Source: Bradyrhizobium sp. AZCC 1693 (GTDB lineage Bacteria > Pseudomonadota > Alphaproteobacteria > Rhizobiales > Xanthobacteraceae). From it: a stretch of 64,000 nt of DNA. The stretch's first letter is position 1; the number at the start of each line of letters is the position of its first letter. Of the stretch, positions 29,871 through 38,818 are shown piece by piece. The stretch is taken from positions 5,084,001-5,148,000 of the forward strand of contig NZ_JAZHSD010000001.1 of assembly GCF_036924745.1 (NCBI RefSeq), read 5' to 3'. The notes below the pieces were generated by a model. It was not told the origin of the DNA. It made no database searches and worked only from the letters and a program-made list of their open reading frames with translations. Position numbers and translations under genes: made by a program.

Positions 29871-29984
29871 AGTTCGCGGTATTGCTCCCCGCTTCCCTTG
29901 CTGGCGCGGGGCCGATCTGGTAGGCCGCAACCTTCTTGGCCGCGCTCGGCTTCTTCACACACCGCCGCAAAACAGGACGGATGA

Positions 29985-30986
29985 ATGACTGACGCAAAAT
30001 ACGACGTTCTCGGGATCGGCAATGCGATTTTCGACGTGCTGGTGCAGACCGACGAGGGTTTTCTCGCCCGCCACGGCATGACCAAGGGCGGCATGGCGCT
30101 GATCGACGAGGCCAGAGCCGCCGCGATCTACAAGGAGATGGGCCCGGCGACCGAGATGAGCGGCGGCTCGGGGGCCAACACCATCGTCGGTCTTGCCAAC
30201 TTTGGAGCCCGCACAGCCTTTATCGGCAAGGTCAAGAACGACCAGATCGGCTCTCTCTACACCCACGACATCCGCGCCGCCGGCGCCGCCTTCGAGACGC
30301 GGGCGGCGGAAGGCGGCCCCGCCACCGGCTGCTGCTACATCTTGGTGACGCCGGACGGCGAGCGCACCATGAACACCTATCTCGGCGCCGCGCAGGACCT
30401 CAACCCCGCAGACATCGACGACGCGCAGATCGCGGCGTCACGCATCGTCTATCTCGAAGGCTATCTCTGGGATCCGAAGAACGCCAAGGAAGCCTTCGTC
30501 AAGGCCGCTCACATCGCGCACTCTGCCGGCCGCCAGGTGGCGCTGACGCTGTCGGATTCCTTCTGCGTCGATCGTTATCGCGACGAGTTCCTCGACCTGA
30601 TGCGTAAACGCACCGTCGACCTCGTGTTCGCCAACGAGACTGAGCTGCATTCGCTGTACCAGACCTCGGATTTCGAGGGCGCGCTGAAGCAGTTCCGCAC
30701 CGATGCAAAACTCGGAGTAGTCACCCGCAGCGAGAAGGGCTGCGTGGTCGCAGGGAACGACGGCATCACCGCGGTGCCCGCCTTCCCGATTGAAAGGCTC
30801 GTCGACACCACCGGCGCCGGCGACCTGTTTGCCGCCGGCTTCCTGTTCGGGCTGGTGCGCAACGCGGGCTATGAGGCCGCGGGCCGGCTGGGCGCGCTGG
30901 CTGCGGCCGAGGTGATCCAGCACATCGGCGCAAGGCCGCAGGTGTCGCTGAAGGAGCTGGCGGGGCAGAACGGGCTGCCGGTGTGA
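29985..30986 (+). CDS. PfkB-family carbohydrate/nucleoside kinase (adenosine kinase-like)
   Basis: A 333-residue kinase of the ribokinase/PfkB family. The N-terminal signature is GGSGANTIVGLANFGART and the C-terminal one DTTGAGDLFAAGFLFG, whose Asp is the catalytic base and whose GAGD forms the anion hole. YDVLGIGNAIFDVLVQTD and GERTMNTYLGAAQDLNPADI resemble adenosine/sugar kinases of rhizobia commonly annotated as adenosine kinase; the true substrate cannot be fixed from the sequence. It is a single gene, divergent from murJ, complete, and soluble. Confidence 0.88.
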   Translation: MTDAKYDVLGIGNAIFDVLVQTDEGFLARHGMTKGGMALIDEARAAAIYKEMGPATEMSGGSGANTIVGLANFGARTAFIGKVKNDQIGSLYTHDIRAAGAAFETRAAEGGPATGCCYILVTPDGERTMNTYLGAAQDLNPADIDDAQIAASRIVYLEGYLWDPKNAKEAFVKAAHIAHSAGRQVALTLSDSFCVDRYRDEFLDLMRKRTVDLVFANETELHSLYQTSDFEGALKQFRTDAKLGVVTRSEKGCVVAGNDGITAVPAFPIERLVDTTGAGDLFAAGFLFGLVRNAGYEAAGRLGALAAAEVIQHIGARPQVSLKELAGQNGLPV

Positions 30987-31003
30987 GGTAAGGTCTCGCC
31001 ACC

Positions 31004-31040
31004 CGTCATGGCCGGGCTTGACCCGGCCATCCACGTCTTT
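31004..31040. repeat. Half copy of family B repeat
   Basis: Only the left arm, CGTCATGGCCGGGCTTGACC to CCACGTCTT, is present, 18 bases after the kinase stop codon and at the left approach to the accessory island. Confidence 0.7.
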
Positions 31041-31193
31041 GCCCAATGCGTCGCTCGGAGCAGCCAGAGCGCTTCGTTTTCCTCGCGACATTTGCTATGC
31101 AACTAGCGGGACGTTTCTGTCGGAGCGGGCAGCCATACGCATCATTTCAGCTCGCTGGCGCGCTGCGAAGTCAGTACGAGTGAGGGTGATCCG

Positions 31194-31430
31194 ATGAAGG
31201 ACGAATATGATTTCTCGATCGCCCAGCGCGGCAAGTTCTTTCGAGAAGGTGTCCGTCCGGCGCCGCCGGTCCACCTGGACCCCGAGCCGATAGAACGACC
31301 GCCCGTCGACATCGACGAGTTCTGGGCCAAACCCGACGCGCTTGGAGGAAGGGACTTCCTGCCGGACGGTATCCCCGACGATTCGCCGGCTGAACCGGAT
31401 CCGCGCGTCTTCTTCGACTTCGACGAATGA
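31194..31430 (+). CDS. Small acidic protein with an antitoxin-like N-terminus
   Basis: A 78-residue product, strongly acidic (about 20 Asp/Glu against about 9 Lys/Arg). The N-terminus MKDEYDFSIAQRGKFFREG resembles the leader of small BrnA/CopG-type antitoxins as I remember them, and PPVHLDPEP resembles the strand before their ribbon-helix-helix. The expected DNA-binding helices are missing; instead there is a Pro/Asp-rich tail ending VFFDFDE. GAGGG lies about 8 bases upstream of the ATG. No toxin partner is adjacent. It could be a degenerate antitoxin or an unrelated acidic protein; no function is claimed. It is the first gene of the accessory island. Confidence 0.5.
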   Translation: MKDEYDFSIAQRGKFFREGVRPAPPVHLDPEPIERPPVDIDEFWAKPDALGGRDFLPDGIPDDSPAEPDPRVFFDFDE

Positions 31431-31565
31431 TCTGCCTATACGCTAATGACGCGAACCATGTGATTTCCTTGGGAGGCCCAAAGCTGTCTTAGGACGATTG
31501 GCAAGAAGCTGGCCTTTCTTTATGAGGGGTTGTTAGCTTTTCCCTTGCTGGAAGTTTCTTCGTCC

Positions 31566-33119
31566 ATGCCAACATTACAATGGCTCACGCGCGATCACGA
31601 TCTTCTAGCGGCCGATAAAGTTCCCTATCGTCTCCTGGAGGAAGTGCCTGAATTCGGTGCTGGTGATCGTGACGCCGGCAACATGCTAATTCAAGGCGAC
31701 AACCTTGATGCGTTGAAAGCCCTGCTGCCATTTTACGCAGGCCAGGTGAAATGCATTTACATCGATCCCCCGTACAACACGAAAACTGCTTTCGAGCAGT
31801 ACGATGATAATCTCGAACATTCCAAATGGCTTGGGCTAATTTGGCCGCGCCTCATGTTGTTGAGAGAATTGCTGGCGGAAGATGGATCCATCTGGATATC
31901 GATAGACGACAATGAAGCCCAGTACCTGAAGGTTGTTCTTGATGAAGTAATGGGTCGTCATTGTTTCATCGCGTCGAACGTTTGGCAAAAGCGCTATTCG
32001 CGAGAAAACCGCGAGAGCATCGGTGACGTTCATGAGTACATATTTGTGTACTCGAAATCTCCGGAGAAATTCAAGCTGTCGCGCAATCTTGTTCCGCTGG
32101 ATGAAGCTCAAGCGAAAATCTATCGAAATCCTGACAATCCTAATGAAACGGACCCTACCAAGCGGTGGCGCGGCCTCCCAATGACCGCGCAAGGCTACCG
32201 ACCAAATCAGATGTACACCATCATTGGTCCAAATGGCCGGGAACACGTCCCTCCCCCGGGACGTTGTTGGTCGATGATTGAGTCGGAATTTCTGAAACTC
32301 AAGAATGCCGACCGCATCTATTGGGGTAGAAATGGCGATGCGCAACCGAGTGTCATTCGATACCTCTCGGAGGTGAAGGGCCTCGTTCCATGGACGTGGT
32401 GGCCTCATGACGAGGTAGGGCACACGGACGAATCCAAGAAAGAATGCAATGTTCTTTTCGGCGGTGACATCAGCTTTGCGACTCCGAAACCAGAAAGATT
32501 GATTCAACGGATTTTTCAGGTCGCTACAAATCCGGGCGATTTGGTTCTCGATTCATTCTTGGGCTCGGGCACTACCGCTGCCGTCGCGCACAAGATGCGA
32601 CGCAGATATATTGGCGTCGAGATGGGCGAACATGCCGTCACACATTGCGTTCCGCGTCTGAAAAAGGTCATCGGTGGCGAGCAGGGCGGTATATCGGAAA
32701 GCGTGAATTGGAAGGGAGGCGGTGGCTTTCGCTTCTATCGGCTTGGAGAGCCCGCGTTCAACGCTGAGGGTCGCATTCGCGATGGCATTCGCTTCCCAGT
32801 GCTCGCCGCGCATGTCTGGTTTTCAGAAACGGGAAAGCCATGGAGCGGTAAGGGCAAAAGCCCACTGTTGGGGTTCCACGGCGGAAACGCGTTTGCCCTC
32901 CTTTATAATGGTATTCTCGGAGACGATACGCCCAAGGGCGGCAACGTGCTGACACGCGAAACTCTCGCCATCATCAACGCAAAGATCGCAAAGAAGAAAA
33001 GCGACTTCACGGGGGGGGTGACGGTCTATGGCGAGGCCTCGCGACTGTCGGCTGACACATTGGCGCGGAAGGGAATCGTTTTCAAGCAAACGCCTTATGA
33101 AGTGAAAGCTCGGAAATGA
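31566..33119 (+). CDS. Type III restriction-modification DNA methyltransferase (Mod)
   Basis: A 517-residue amino-methyltransferase of the beta class: catalytic motif IV IDPPYNTK (D67-Y70) precedes the SAM-binding motif I DSFLGSGTT (329-337), the order found in Type III Mod proteins. Such enzymes methylate adenine N6 in an asymmetric site. The segment between them (about 110-300) is the target-recognition region. A C-terminal domain (GGGGFRFYRLGEPAFN; LLGFHGGNAFALLYNGILGD) is typical of this Mod subgroup. ATG 31566 is used; a TTG at 31530 is in frame but has no spacing from its Shine-Dalgarno. It is cotranscribed with res, whose start is 10 bases downstream. G+C is low: a 60-base sample at 31861 is about 47%, against about 68% for one at 30781, which points to horizontal transfer. 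An unusual G8 tract lies near its 3' end. Confidence 0.92.
   Translation: MPTLQWLTRDHDLLAADKVPYRLLEEVPEFGAGDRDAGNMLIQGDNLDALKALLPFYAGQVKCIYIDPPYNTKTAFEQYDDNLEHSKWLGLIWPRLMLLRELLAEDGSIWISIDDNEAQYLKVVLDEVMGRHCFIASNVWQKRYSRENRESIGDVHEYIFVYSKSPEKFKLSRNLVPLDEAQAKIYRNPDNPNETDPTKRWRGLPMTAQGYRPNQMYTIIGPNGREHVPPPGRCWSMIESEFLKLKNADRIYWGRNGDAQPSVIRYLSEVKGLVPWTWWPHDEVGHTDESKKECNVLFGGDISFATPKPERLIQRIFQVATNPGDLVLDSFLGSGTTAAVAHKMRRRYIGVEMGEHAVTHCVPRLKKVIGGEQGGISESVNWKGGGGFRFYRLGEPAFNAEGRIRDGIRFPVLAAHVWFSETGKPWSGKGKSPLLGFHGGNAFALLYNGILGDDTPKGGNVLTRETLAIINAKIAKKKSDFTGGVTVYGEASRLSADTLARKGIVFKQTPYEVKARK
33011..33018 (+). repeat. Homopolymeric G8 tract inside mod
   Basis: Eight consecutive G in codons ACG GGG GGG GTG. 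Loss of one G would place TGA immediately after the tract, removing the last 33 or so residues; gain of one leads to a stop after about 14 codons. Poly-G slippage in mod genes is a known phase-variation mechanism in other bacteria. Confidence 0.6.
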
Positions 33120-33129
33120 GGAAGGCGCG

Positions 33130-35802
33130 ATGGAGCTGAAGGATTATCAAAAACAAACGCTTTCAACGCTCGCGCGATTTTTTCGGGACGCCCGTGTCAG
33201 CGGTCCAAGGTTGGCCTACGAAAACATCGTTAACGAGCCGCCACAGAAAGCGCGGTTGGGCCGTTATGCCGGCGCGTACCGGGCGCTCGAAGCTGTGCCG
33301 TTGGCGCCGTATGTTTGCCTGCGACTGCCGACCGGTGGCGGCAAGACCTTGCTCGCAGCCCGTGCAGTCGCCGTTGCTCGTGATAGCTGGATTGAGAGAG
33401 ACCATCCGCTTGTATTGTGGTTGGTGCCGACCAACACTATTCGCCTGCAGTCCGTGGAGGCGCTGAAGAACACTCGACACGCATATAGGCAGGCGCTGGA
33501 CGAAGCTTTCGAGGGTCGGGTCCGAATCTTTGACATTGCCGATTTCCCGATGATTCGACCGCAAGACTTACGTGACCAGACTTGCATCGTGGTTGGCACC
33601 ATCCAAACTCTTCGGGTCTCTAATACTGAGGGCCGCAAGGTATATGCCCACCATGAGGATTTGGAGGCGCATTTCAGCGCCGTGGCTCCCAACGCTCCAG
33701 GCCTGGAGCGAATCGACGAAGGTCCCAATAATGGTCGGATAAAGTTCTCATTCGCCAACCTGATGCACCTGCACCGTCCACTGATGATCGTCGACGAGGC
33801 GCACAATGCGATGACCGGCCTTTCGCGTGAGATGCAAGCGCGAGTTAACCCCTGCGCTATCGTCGAGTTTACAGCGACTCCTCACTTTAACTCGAACATC
33901 TTGCACAACGTTACGGCGCAGGAGCTCAAGCAGGAGGAAATGATCAAGTTGCCCATCGTGCTCACCGAGCACGCCGACTGGCAAAGCGCCGTTGGTGGTG
34001 CGGTAGCTACACGGGCAGCATTGGCGGAAAAGGCGCTGCTGGATACCGCTGGCTATATCCGCCCTATCGTTCTGTTTCAGGCTCAACAACGGGACGAAGA
34101 CGTTACCGTCGAGGTATTGAAGAAGCATCTGATCGAGACCGAAAATATCCCCGAAGAGAAGATCGCAGTCGCCACCGGTGATCAACGGGAGCTTGATGCC
34201 ATCAACTTGTTCGATCCAGGTACGAAAGTCGAATACATCATAACCGTCGACGCGTTGAAGGAAGGTTGGGACTGTTCTTTTGCCTATGTTTTCTGCTCAG
34301 TCTCGAAGATCAGGAGCTCAACCGCCGTGGAGCAATTGCTGGGCCGCGTGTTGCGGATGCCTTATGCAAAGCGCCGCATCTCTCCTGAACTAAACAAAGC
34401 CTACGCGCATATAGCCGAGCCAGTCTTTACTGAAGCTGCCAAAGCTTTGGTCGACAGGTTGGTGGATATGGGCTTTGACAGTTCCGAGGCCCGTGAAAAT
34501 ATCGAGAATCCCCAGTTCGAACTGCATGGCGATGGCCTGTTCTCGTTACGCGAGCGACCGGCCCCAGAATTCCGGCACTCGTTTGCTGCGACGCCAGAGG
34601 CAATCGAAGCCCTCCATCAACAAGTTGGCGATGCCGTCACGGTGCGCCCGACCAATGATGGCAATGTAGAGGTCGCCGTATCAGGTTATCTTGCGCCCGA
34701 GGTTGAGGCTGCGATTATCAGGGCTGCCCCTGAAGTTTTGCGCCGGAAACTTTCCGAGGCGGCGACAAGATACCGAGCCGAGACGCATTCTCTTCTGTCG
34801 GCGGCCGAGCGAGGCGAAAGTTTTGTAGTCCCGGCCCTGACGGCTTGGGTACAGGACGAATTCGTGTTTGCCGAGACCGACCGCTTTATGGAGGATTTTG
34901 AGTGGTCGCTTCTCAATACTCCAGCGGTCCTCACCGAAAGCGAGTTCTCCATTCGCCAAAGCCAGATGGAATTCGAAATCGACCTTGACGGCAAGAAGCT
35001 CGCTTACTCGTTTGTGAACGAACAGGATCGGCTGTCCCTTGATACACCGGTGGAAGGTTGGGACGAGATCAATCTAAGCGTCTGGCTCGATCGTCAGGTG
35101 CGCCAGATATACGTGCCACCTTCGGAACTCTTGCGATGGCTCCGTGAGGCGATTACCCACCTTACCAAAACACGCGGCATTCCTATGTCCGCACTCTGGC
35201 GAGCCAAGTATCCGCTGGCGCAGAAGCTGGAAGCAAAGATCAAGGCCATCCGGCAAGAGGGGTGCGATACCGCGTATCAACTTTGCTTGTTCTCTCCCGA
35301 GGCCAAGACGAGCGTTTCGTTCGAGCAGGGATTCAACTTCTCGAAACAGATGTACTTTGACGTCCGGAGGCATCGCGGTGGTGCTTTCCGATTTCGCAAC
35401 CATTTCTTGGGTCCCGATAATGTTCCTGCTTTCAGCGGGATCGAGGGCGACGGAGGTGAGGAATTCAAATGTGCCCAGATGCTCGACAGTCTAAACGACA
35501 AGGTCGAGTTCTGGATCATGAACGTCGCTAAGCACGTTAACTCATTCCGGTTGCCGCTGGCGTCAGGATTCTTCTATCCCGATTTCGTTGCGAAGCTGAA
35601 GGACGGTCGCATCTTCGTTGTCGAATACAAGGGCGAGCATTTGGCGGGCTCTGGTAACGACGACACTAACGAGAAGCGGCTTGTTGGAGCGTTGTGGGAG
35701 AAGGCGAGCGGGGGCAAGGGCCTGTTTGCGATGATCGAGAGAGAAATTGACGGTCGCGATATGCGCGGCCAACTGTTGGATGCGATCAATCGGAATCGGT
35801 AG
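33130..35802 (+). CDS. Type III restriction endonuclease subunit Res
   Basis: An 890-residue SF2 helicase-nuclease partner of Mod. Walker A is LPTGGGKT at 66-73, Walker B is D222-E-A-H225 (MIVDEAHNAMTG), motif III-like VEFTATPHF follows, and motif VI is AVEQLLGRVLRMPYAKRR near residue 405. The C-terminal PD-(D/E)xK nuclease is intact: FYPDF (D818) and VVEYK (E832, K834). Type III enzymes translocate or diffuse along DNA using ATP and cut when two inversely oriented unmethylated sites meet. The start has GAGGAAG directly upstream and follows the mod stop by 10 bases. All catalytic motifs are present, so the system looks functional. Confidence 0.93.
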   Translation: MELKDYQKQTLSTLARFFRDARVSGPRLAYENIVNEPPQKARLGRYAGAYRALEAVPLAPYVCLRLPTGGGKTLLAARAVAVARDSWIERDHPLVLWLVPTNTIRLQSVEALKNTRHAYRQALDEAFEGRVRIFDIADFPMIRPQDLRDQTCIVVGTIQTLRVSNTEGRKVYAHHEDLEAHFSAVAPNAPGLERIDEGPNNGRIKFSFANLMHLHRPLMIVDEAHNAMTGLSREMQARVNPCAIVEFTATPHFNSNILHNVTAQELKQEEMIKLPIVLTEHADWQSAVGGAVATRAALAEKALLDTAGYIRPIVLFQAQQRDEDVTVEVLKKHLIETENIPEEKIAVATGDQRELDAINLFDPGTKVEYIITVDALKEGWDCSFAYVFCSVSKIRSSTAVEQLLGRVLRMPYAKRRISPELNKAYAHIAEPVFTEAAKALVDRLVDMGFDSSEARENIENPQFELHGDGLFSLRERPAPEFRHSFAATPEAIEALHQQVGDAVTVRPTNDGNVEVAVSGYLAPEVEAAIIRAAPEVLRRKLSEAATRYRAETHSLLSAAERGESFVVPALTAWVQDEFVFAETDRFMEDFEWSLLNTPAVLTESEFSIRQSQMEFEIDLDGKKLAYSFVNEQDRLSLDTPVEGWDEINLSVWLDRQVRQIYVPPSELLRWLREAITHLTKTRGIPMSALWRAKYPLAQKLEAKIKAIRQEGCDTAYQLCLFSPEAKTSVSFEQGFNFSKQMYFDVRRHRGGAFRFRNHFLGPDNVPAFSGIEGDGGEEFKCAQMLDSLNDKVEFWIMNVAKHVNSFRLPLASGFFYPDFVAKLKDGRIFVVEYKGEHLAGSGNDDTNEKRLVGALWEKASGGKGLFAMIEREIDGRDMRGQLLDAINRNR

Positions 35803-36703
35803 TTCGCCGCTACTCTTCACGTCGGGCCCAGCACTGATTTGCCCGACATCGCAAATCAAAAAACGATCTTCGGCAAAAATAATCCGCTTCGCGTTTCCCC
35901 CAAATCACCCTTACAACCTCCGGTATCCCGTCCCCCAAGAGGGGCGTTTCGCGATCGTCACTAAGCGCGGGGCCGGGTGCGGTGGACGCGGCAGCGTCGG
36001 GCGCGCAAACGTCGTCGCAGGGCGGGCTCCTTTGGGGCTTCGTGAGCGAAGGGACGGCACGCCGACGACCGATGCTAAGCCGCTCTTCGTCAAACTTCGG
36101 TGGGTGGGTACCAAGCCCGTCGAGGTTTTGGCGTTGGGCGTGCCGCGTACGGCCAAGTCGTGTGGTTCTGGCACCCGTGGCTGGTGTCAAGTCCGCGGAG
36201 GATGTGCCGGCCCGACCGGGCTGGCCCCATCCATCAATCCGCGGATGACGGTGGCTAAAGGAATTCGCACACCGGGAAGAGCACGAAGTACGCCGTAAAA
36301 CCATTGCGCAGGGAAGGCCGGATGCTCTCCGCTGGACCTGTATGCTCGTGTGCGCGTCTTTGTGCGCAATTGCACACGAGACCGCGGGTGCAGCGCGCAC
36401 CCGGTCTTCCCTGCGCCCTCTGTATTCAAGGAGGGGCGAACGAAGATGGAAAACCTCGGGCGGAACGCGCCGCGAGATCGCGAAGGTGTGTTTGATGAAC
36501 AATGACCGCGCCACACACTCCGTTGTCGTCACCCGCCTTGTGCGCAATTGCGCACTGGGGCGGGTGACCCAGTATTCCAGAGACAGCAGACAGAATCGGT
36601 AGGCCGCGGCGTACTGGGTCCCCCGCCTTCGCGGGGGACGACGAGTGTGGGTGGAGCGAGGGCGTGCCACGCGAGGAAGCGTGGTCGTCCTCATTCTTCT
36701 TTT
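35803..36703. repeat. Non-coding, repeat-like stretch downstream of res
   Basis: About 900 bases without a credible gene. It contains many partly open frames in several registers, none with family features, and several palindromes: GTGCGCAATTGCACAC (36361-36376), GTGCGCAATTGCGCAC (36541-36556) and GTCCCCCGCCTTCGCGGGGGACGAC (about 36627-36651). Its translated shadows (for example SGEHPAFPAQWFYG on the minus strand) are ones I remember from many Bradyrhizobium annotations, so I infer a multicopy genomic repeat. It marks the right edge of the R-M island, where G+C returns to normal. Confidence 0.5.
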
Positions 36704-37891
36704 TCACGCCGCCTTCTGCCCGGCATCCAGCCCGGCATAAACCCCGCTCTCAAACCCCGCAAAGGCTTCCAGCGCCTTGCCATCGGCGAACGGCAACAGC
36801 TGCATCAGGATCACGCCGGCGACGTCGCGCGCCGGATCGATCCAGAAATAGGTGTTGGCGAGGCCGGCCCAGGCGAGGCTGCCGGCGCTGCGGCCTTCCG
36901 CCGTCTTGGCGGTGTTGATCAGGAAGCTCAGGCCCCACTTCTTGACGATGTCGGGGAACAGATCGACATCGTTGGTGTAGATCGGCATCACCGTCACCAT
37001 CTTGCCCATGGTGAGATCGCCGATGTGGTTCTGGCCCATCAGCGCGACGGTCTCGGGCTTCAGCACCTGGTTGCCGTTGCCGCGGCCCTGGTTGAGGATC
37101 ATCTGGGTGAACTTGACGTAGTCGCCCGCCGTGCCGTAGAGGCCGCCGCCGCCCATATGAAATTCCGGATTCTGCTCCAGCTCGAACGGGATCGGCGCCA
37201 GCGATCCGTCCTCGGTCCGCGCGTGCATGCCGACCAGGCGCTGGCGCATCGCGTCGGTGATCTTGAACGCGGTATCGTTCATGCCGAGCGGCGCCAGGAT
37301 ATTGTCGCGCAGATACGCATCGAGCCGCGTGCCGGTCACCGCTTCGATAGCCTTACCAACGAAGTCGATATTGATGCCGTATTCCCAGCGCGTGCCGGGA
37401 TCACTCATCATAGGTATCGTCAGCGCGGCGTTCTGGCAGGTGGTGATGGCCGGGGTACCGGTCTTCTCCAGATATTGCGCGCAGTCGCCGTTCCACATGT
37501 GGTAGGCGAAGCCCGCGGTGTGGGTCATGAGATGCCGCAGCGTGATCGGCTTCGTGGCGGGGCGCAGTTTTGGTTCGCCGCTTTCGTCAAAGCCCTCCAG
37601 CACCTGCGGGGAGGCGAGATCGGGAAGGATCTTGCCGATCGGTTCGTCCAGCGAGAGCTTGCCCTGTTCCACGAGCTGCATGCCGGCGGCGCTCGTGATC
37701 GCCTTGGTCATCGAGGCGATCCAGAACACGCTGTCCGCGGTCATCGGATCGTCCTTGCCGAGGTCGCGCTTGCCGAACGCGCCTTGATAAATCACCTCAT
37801 TGCCGGTCGCCGCCATCGCGACCACGCCGGGAACCTCCTTGGCTTCGCATTTCTGACGCAGTATCTGATCGATCTGGGCTTTGCTTTGCAT
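36704..37891 (-). CDS. Serine hydrolase (class C beta-lactamase/esterase fold)
   Basis: A 395-residue protein of the beta-lactamase/penicillin-binding-protein-like (COG1680) family. The nucleophile motif S60-M-T-K63 (FWIASMTKAITSA) is present, followed by LPDLASPQVLEGF, LRHLMTHTAGFAYHMWNGD and the region around RWEYGINIDFVGKAIEAVTG that supplies the second-motif tyrosine. GGGGLYGTAGDYVKFTQMIL is also typical. Members act as esterases or peptidases and less often on beta-lactams; the substrate is unknown. The start at 37891 (MQSKAQIDQI) has a near-perfect GGAGGTGA ribosome site; there is no signal peptide, so it is cytoplasmic. It is monocistronic and convergent with the R-M island. Confidence 0.9.
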   Translation of the reverse strand: MQSKAQIDQILRQKCEAKEVPGVVAMAATGNEVIYQGAFGKRDLGKDDPMTADSVFWIASMTKAITSAAGMQLVEQGKLSLDEPIGKILPDLASPQVLEGFDESGEPKLRPATKPITLRHLMTHTAGFAYHMWNGDCAQYLEKTGTPAITTCQNAALTIPMMSDPGTRWEYGINIDFVGKAIEAVTGTRLDAYLRDNILAPLGMNDTAFKITDAMRQRLVGMHARTEDGSLAPIPFELEQNPEFHMGGGGLYGTAGDYVKFTQMILNQGRGNGNQVLKPETVALMGQNHIGDLTMGKMVTVMPIYTNDVDLFPDIVKKWGLSFLINTAKTAEGRSAGSLAWAGLANTYFWIDPARDVAGVILMQLLPFADGKALEAFAGFESGVYAGLDAGQKAA

Positions 37892-38259
37892 TGGGTCACC
37901 TCCAGCTTTGATTTTTATGGAGTGGTGCGATCTTCCTCCCGGCCGTGTGATCCGGCAAGCGGCCGCGGACCGCCGCCGCCGATGTCGCGATCTCGTGATG
38001 GGCAAGGGAGGCATGGAGCGGGGTGGCAGCGGTGGCGCGGTATGGGCGACGCCAAACTGCAACACCTCGCCACAATCCGCGCTGGACGATCTGCTGCGTC
38101 GGTGACCGGCTTAACCATCCACGATATCGTGATTTCGCCACGATTCCCGCCGCCGATTTTTTGCAGTAAAGCGTTCAGATTCCAGCACAAACGTCGCTTG
38201 TCGGCTGGACCAATTGACCAAAATGGTTGTCATTTTTTTAGAAGTTGCGAGGCTGCGCA
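37892..38259. other. Intergenic region between two divergent genes
   Basis: 368 bases with no credible gene. It must hold the promoters of the serine hydrolase (minus) and the small plus-strand gene. A weak candidate for the latter is TTGACC (38214-38219), 17 bases, TTTAGA (38237-38242), next to an imperfect palindrome around ACCAAAATGGT. The remainder shows nothing I can name. Confidence 0.35.
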
Positions 38260-38580
38260 ATGATTTCGACCTGGAGTGAATGGAAGCGCTATCCCCGTCC
38301 TGGGCGTGGCGAGAATATCGAGGCGCCGATCACGCCCGGACTTTACGAAGTCCGCTATGCCGGCACCGGCGCGCTGCACTCGTTCGAGGCGGTCGATAAC
38401 GTCGCCCAGGCGCTGGCGCAGCTTTCGGTCGGGTCCAAATCCTGGTTCGGTCGCCGTGACAGTGCCAAGCTGCCCGATCTTGAATACCGCACCTGCGCGA
38501 CCTCCTCGAAGGCCGACGCCAAGGCCGCCGCGCAACGCATGATCGGCCGCCGCGAAACCTATATGAGCGGCGCGGCCTGA
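38260..38580 (+). CDS. Hypothetical protein, small, cytoplasmic
   Basis: A 106-residue product beginning MISTWSEWKRYPRPGRGENI. GAGG lies 7 bases upstream of ATG 38260. The sequence has a compact alpha/beta pattern (GLYEVRYAGTGALHSFEAVD; AQALAQLSVGSKSWFGRRD; SKADAKAAAQRMIGRRETYM). It has no signal peptide, membrane helix or metal site. The codon choice is like that of its core neighbours, so it is probably real and resident. I do not recognise the family. GLYEVRY with a central beta-hairpin is seen in small binding domains, but no function is assigned. Confidence 0.65.
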   Translation: MISTWSEWKRYPRPGRGENIEAPITPGLYEVRYAGTGALHSFEAVDNVAQALAQLSVGSKSWFGRRDSAKLPDLEYRTCATSSKADAKAAAQRMIGRRETYMSGAA

Positions 38581-38587
38581 TTGACGC

Positions 38588-38693
38588 CGTCATTCCGGGG
38601 CGATGCGAAAGCATCGAACCCGGAATCTCGAGATTCCCCGGTGCGCAATTGCGCACCTGAGGTCTGGTGCTAGCGCACCATCCCGGAATGACG
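38588..38693. repeat. Family A palindromic repeat
   Basis: CGTCATTCCGGGGCGATGCG to CATCCCGGAATGACG with a GGTGCGCAATTGCGCACC core. It lies between the hypothetical gene and the aldehyde dehydrogenase gene. Confidence 0.85.
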
Positions 38694-38818
38694 GTGGTCC
38701 CCCACCGGCATCGCCCCTCAAAATTCCTTGAAGCAGGCCTGCCGTAGAGGGCGGTGCATTGCCGCCGATACAGGCCTATACTCGGACCAATATTCCAAGA
38801 AAATCCGAGGAGTACGCC

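Noticed and set aside
35810..36694. 294-codon minus-strand open frame downstream of res
   Set aside because: Arg/Thr/Pro-rich low-complexity translation of palindromic repeat DNA, with no conserved domain; treated as non-coding.
36548..38263. 571-codon plus-strand open frame over the serine hydrolase
   Set aside because: It is a shadow of the minus-strand gene at 36704-37891, which has catalytic motifs and an excellent ribosome site.
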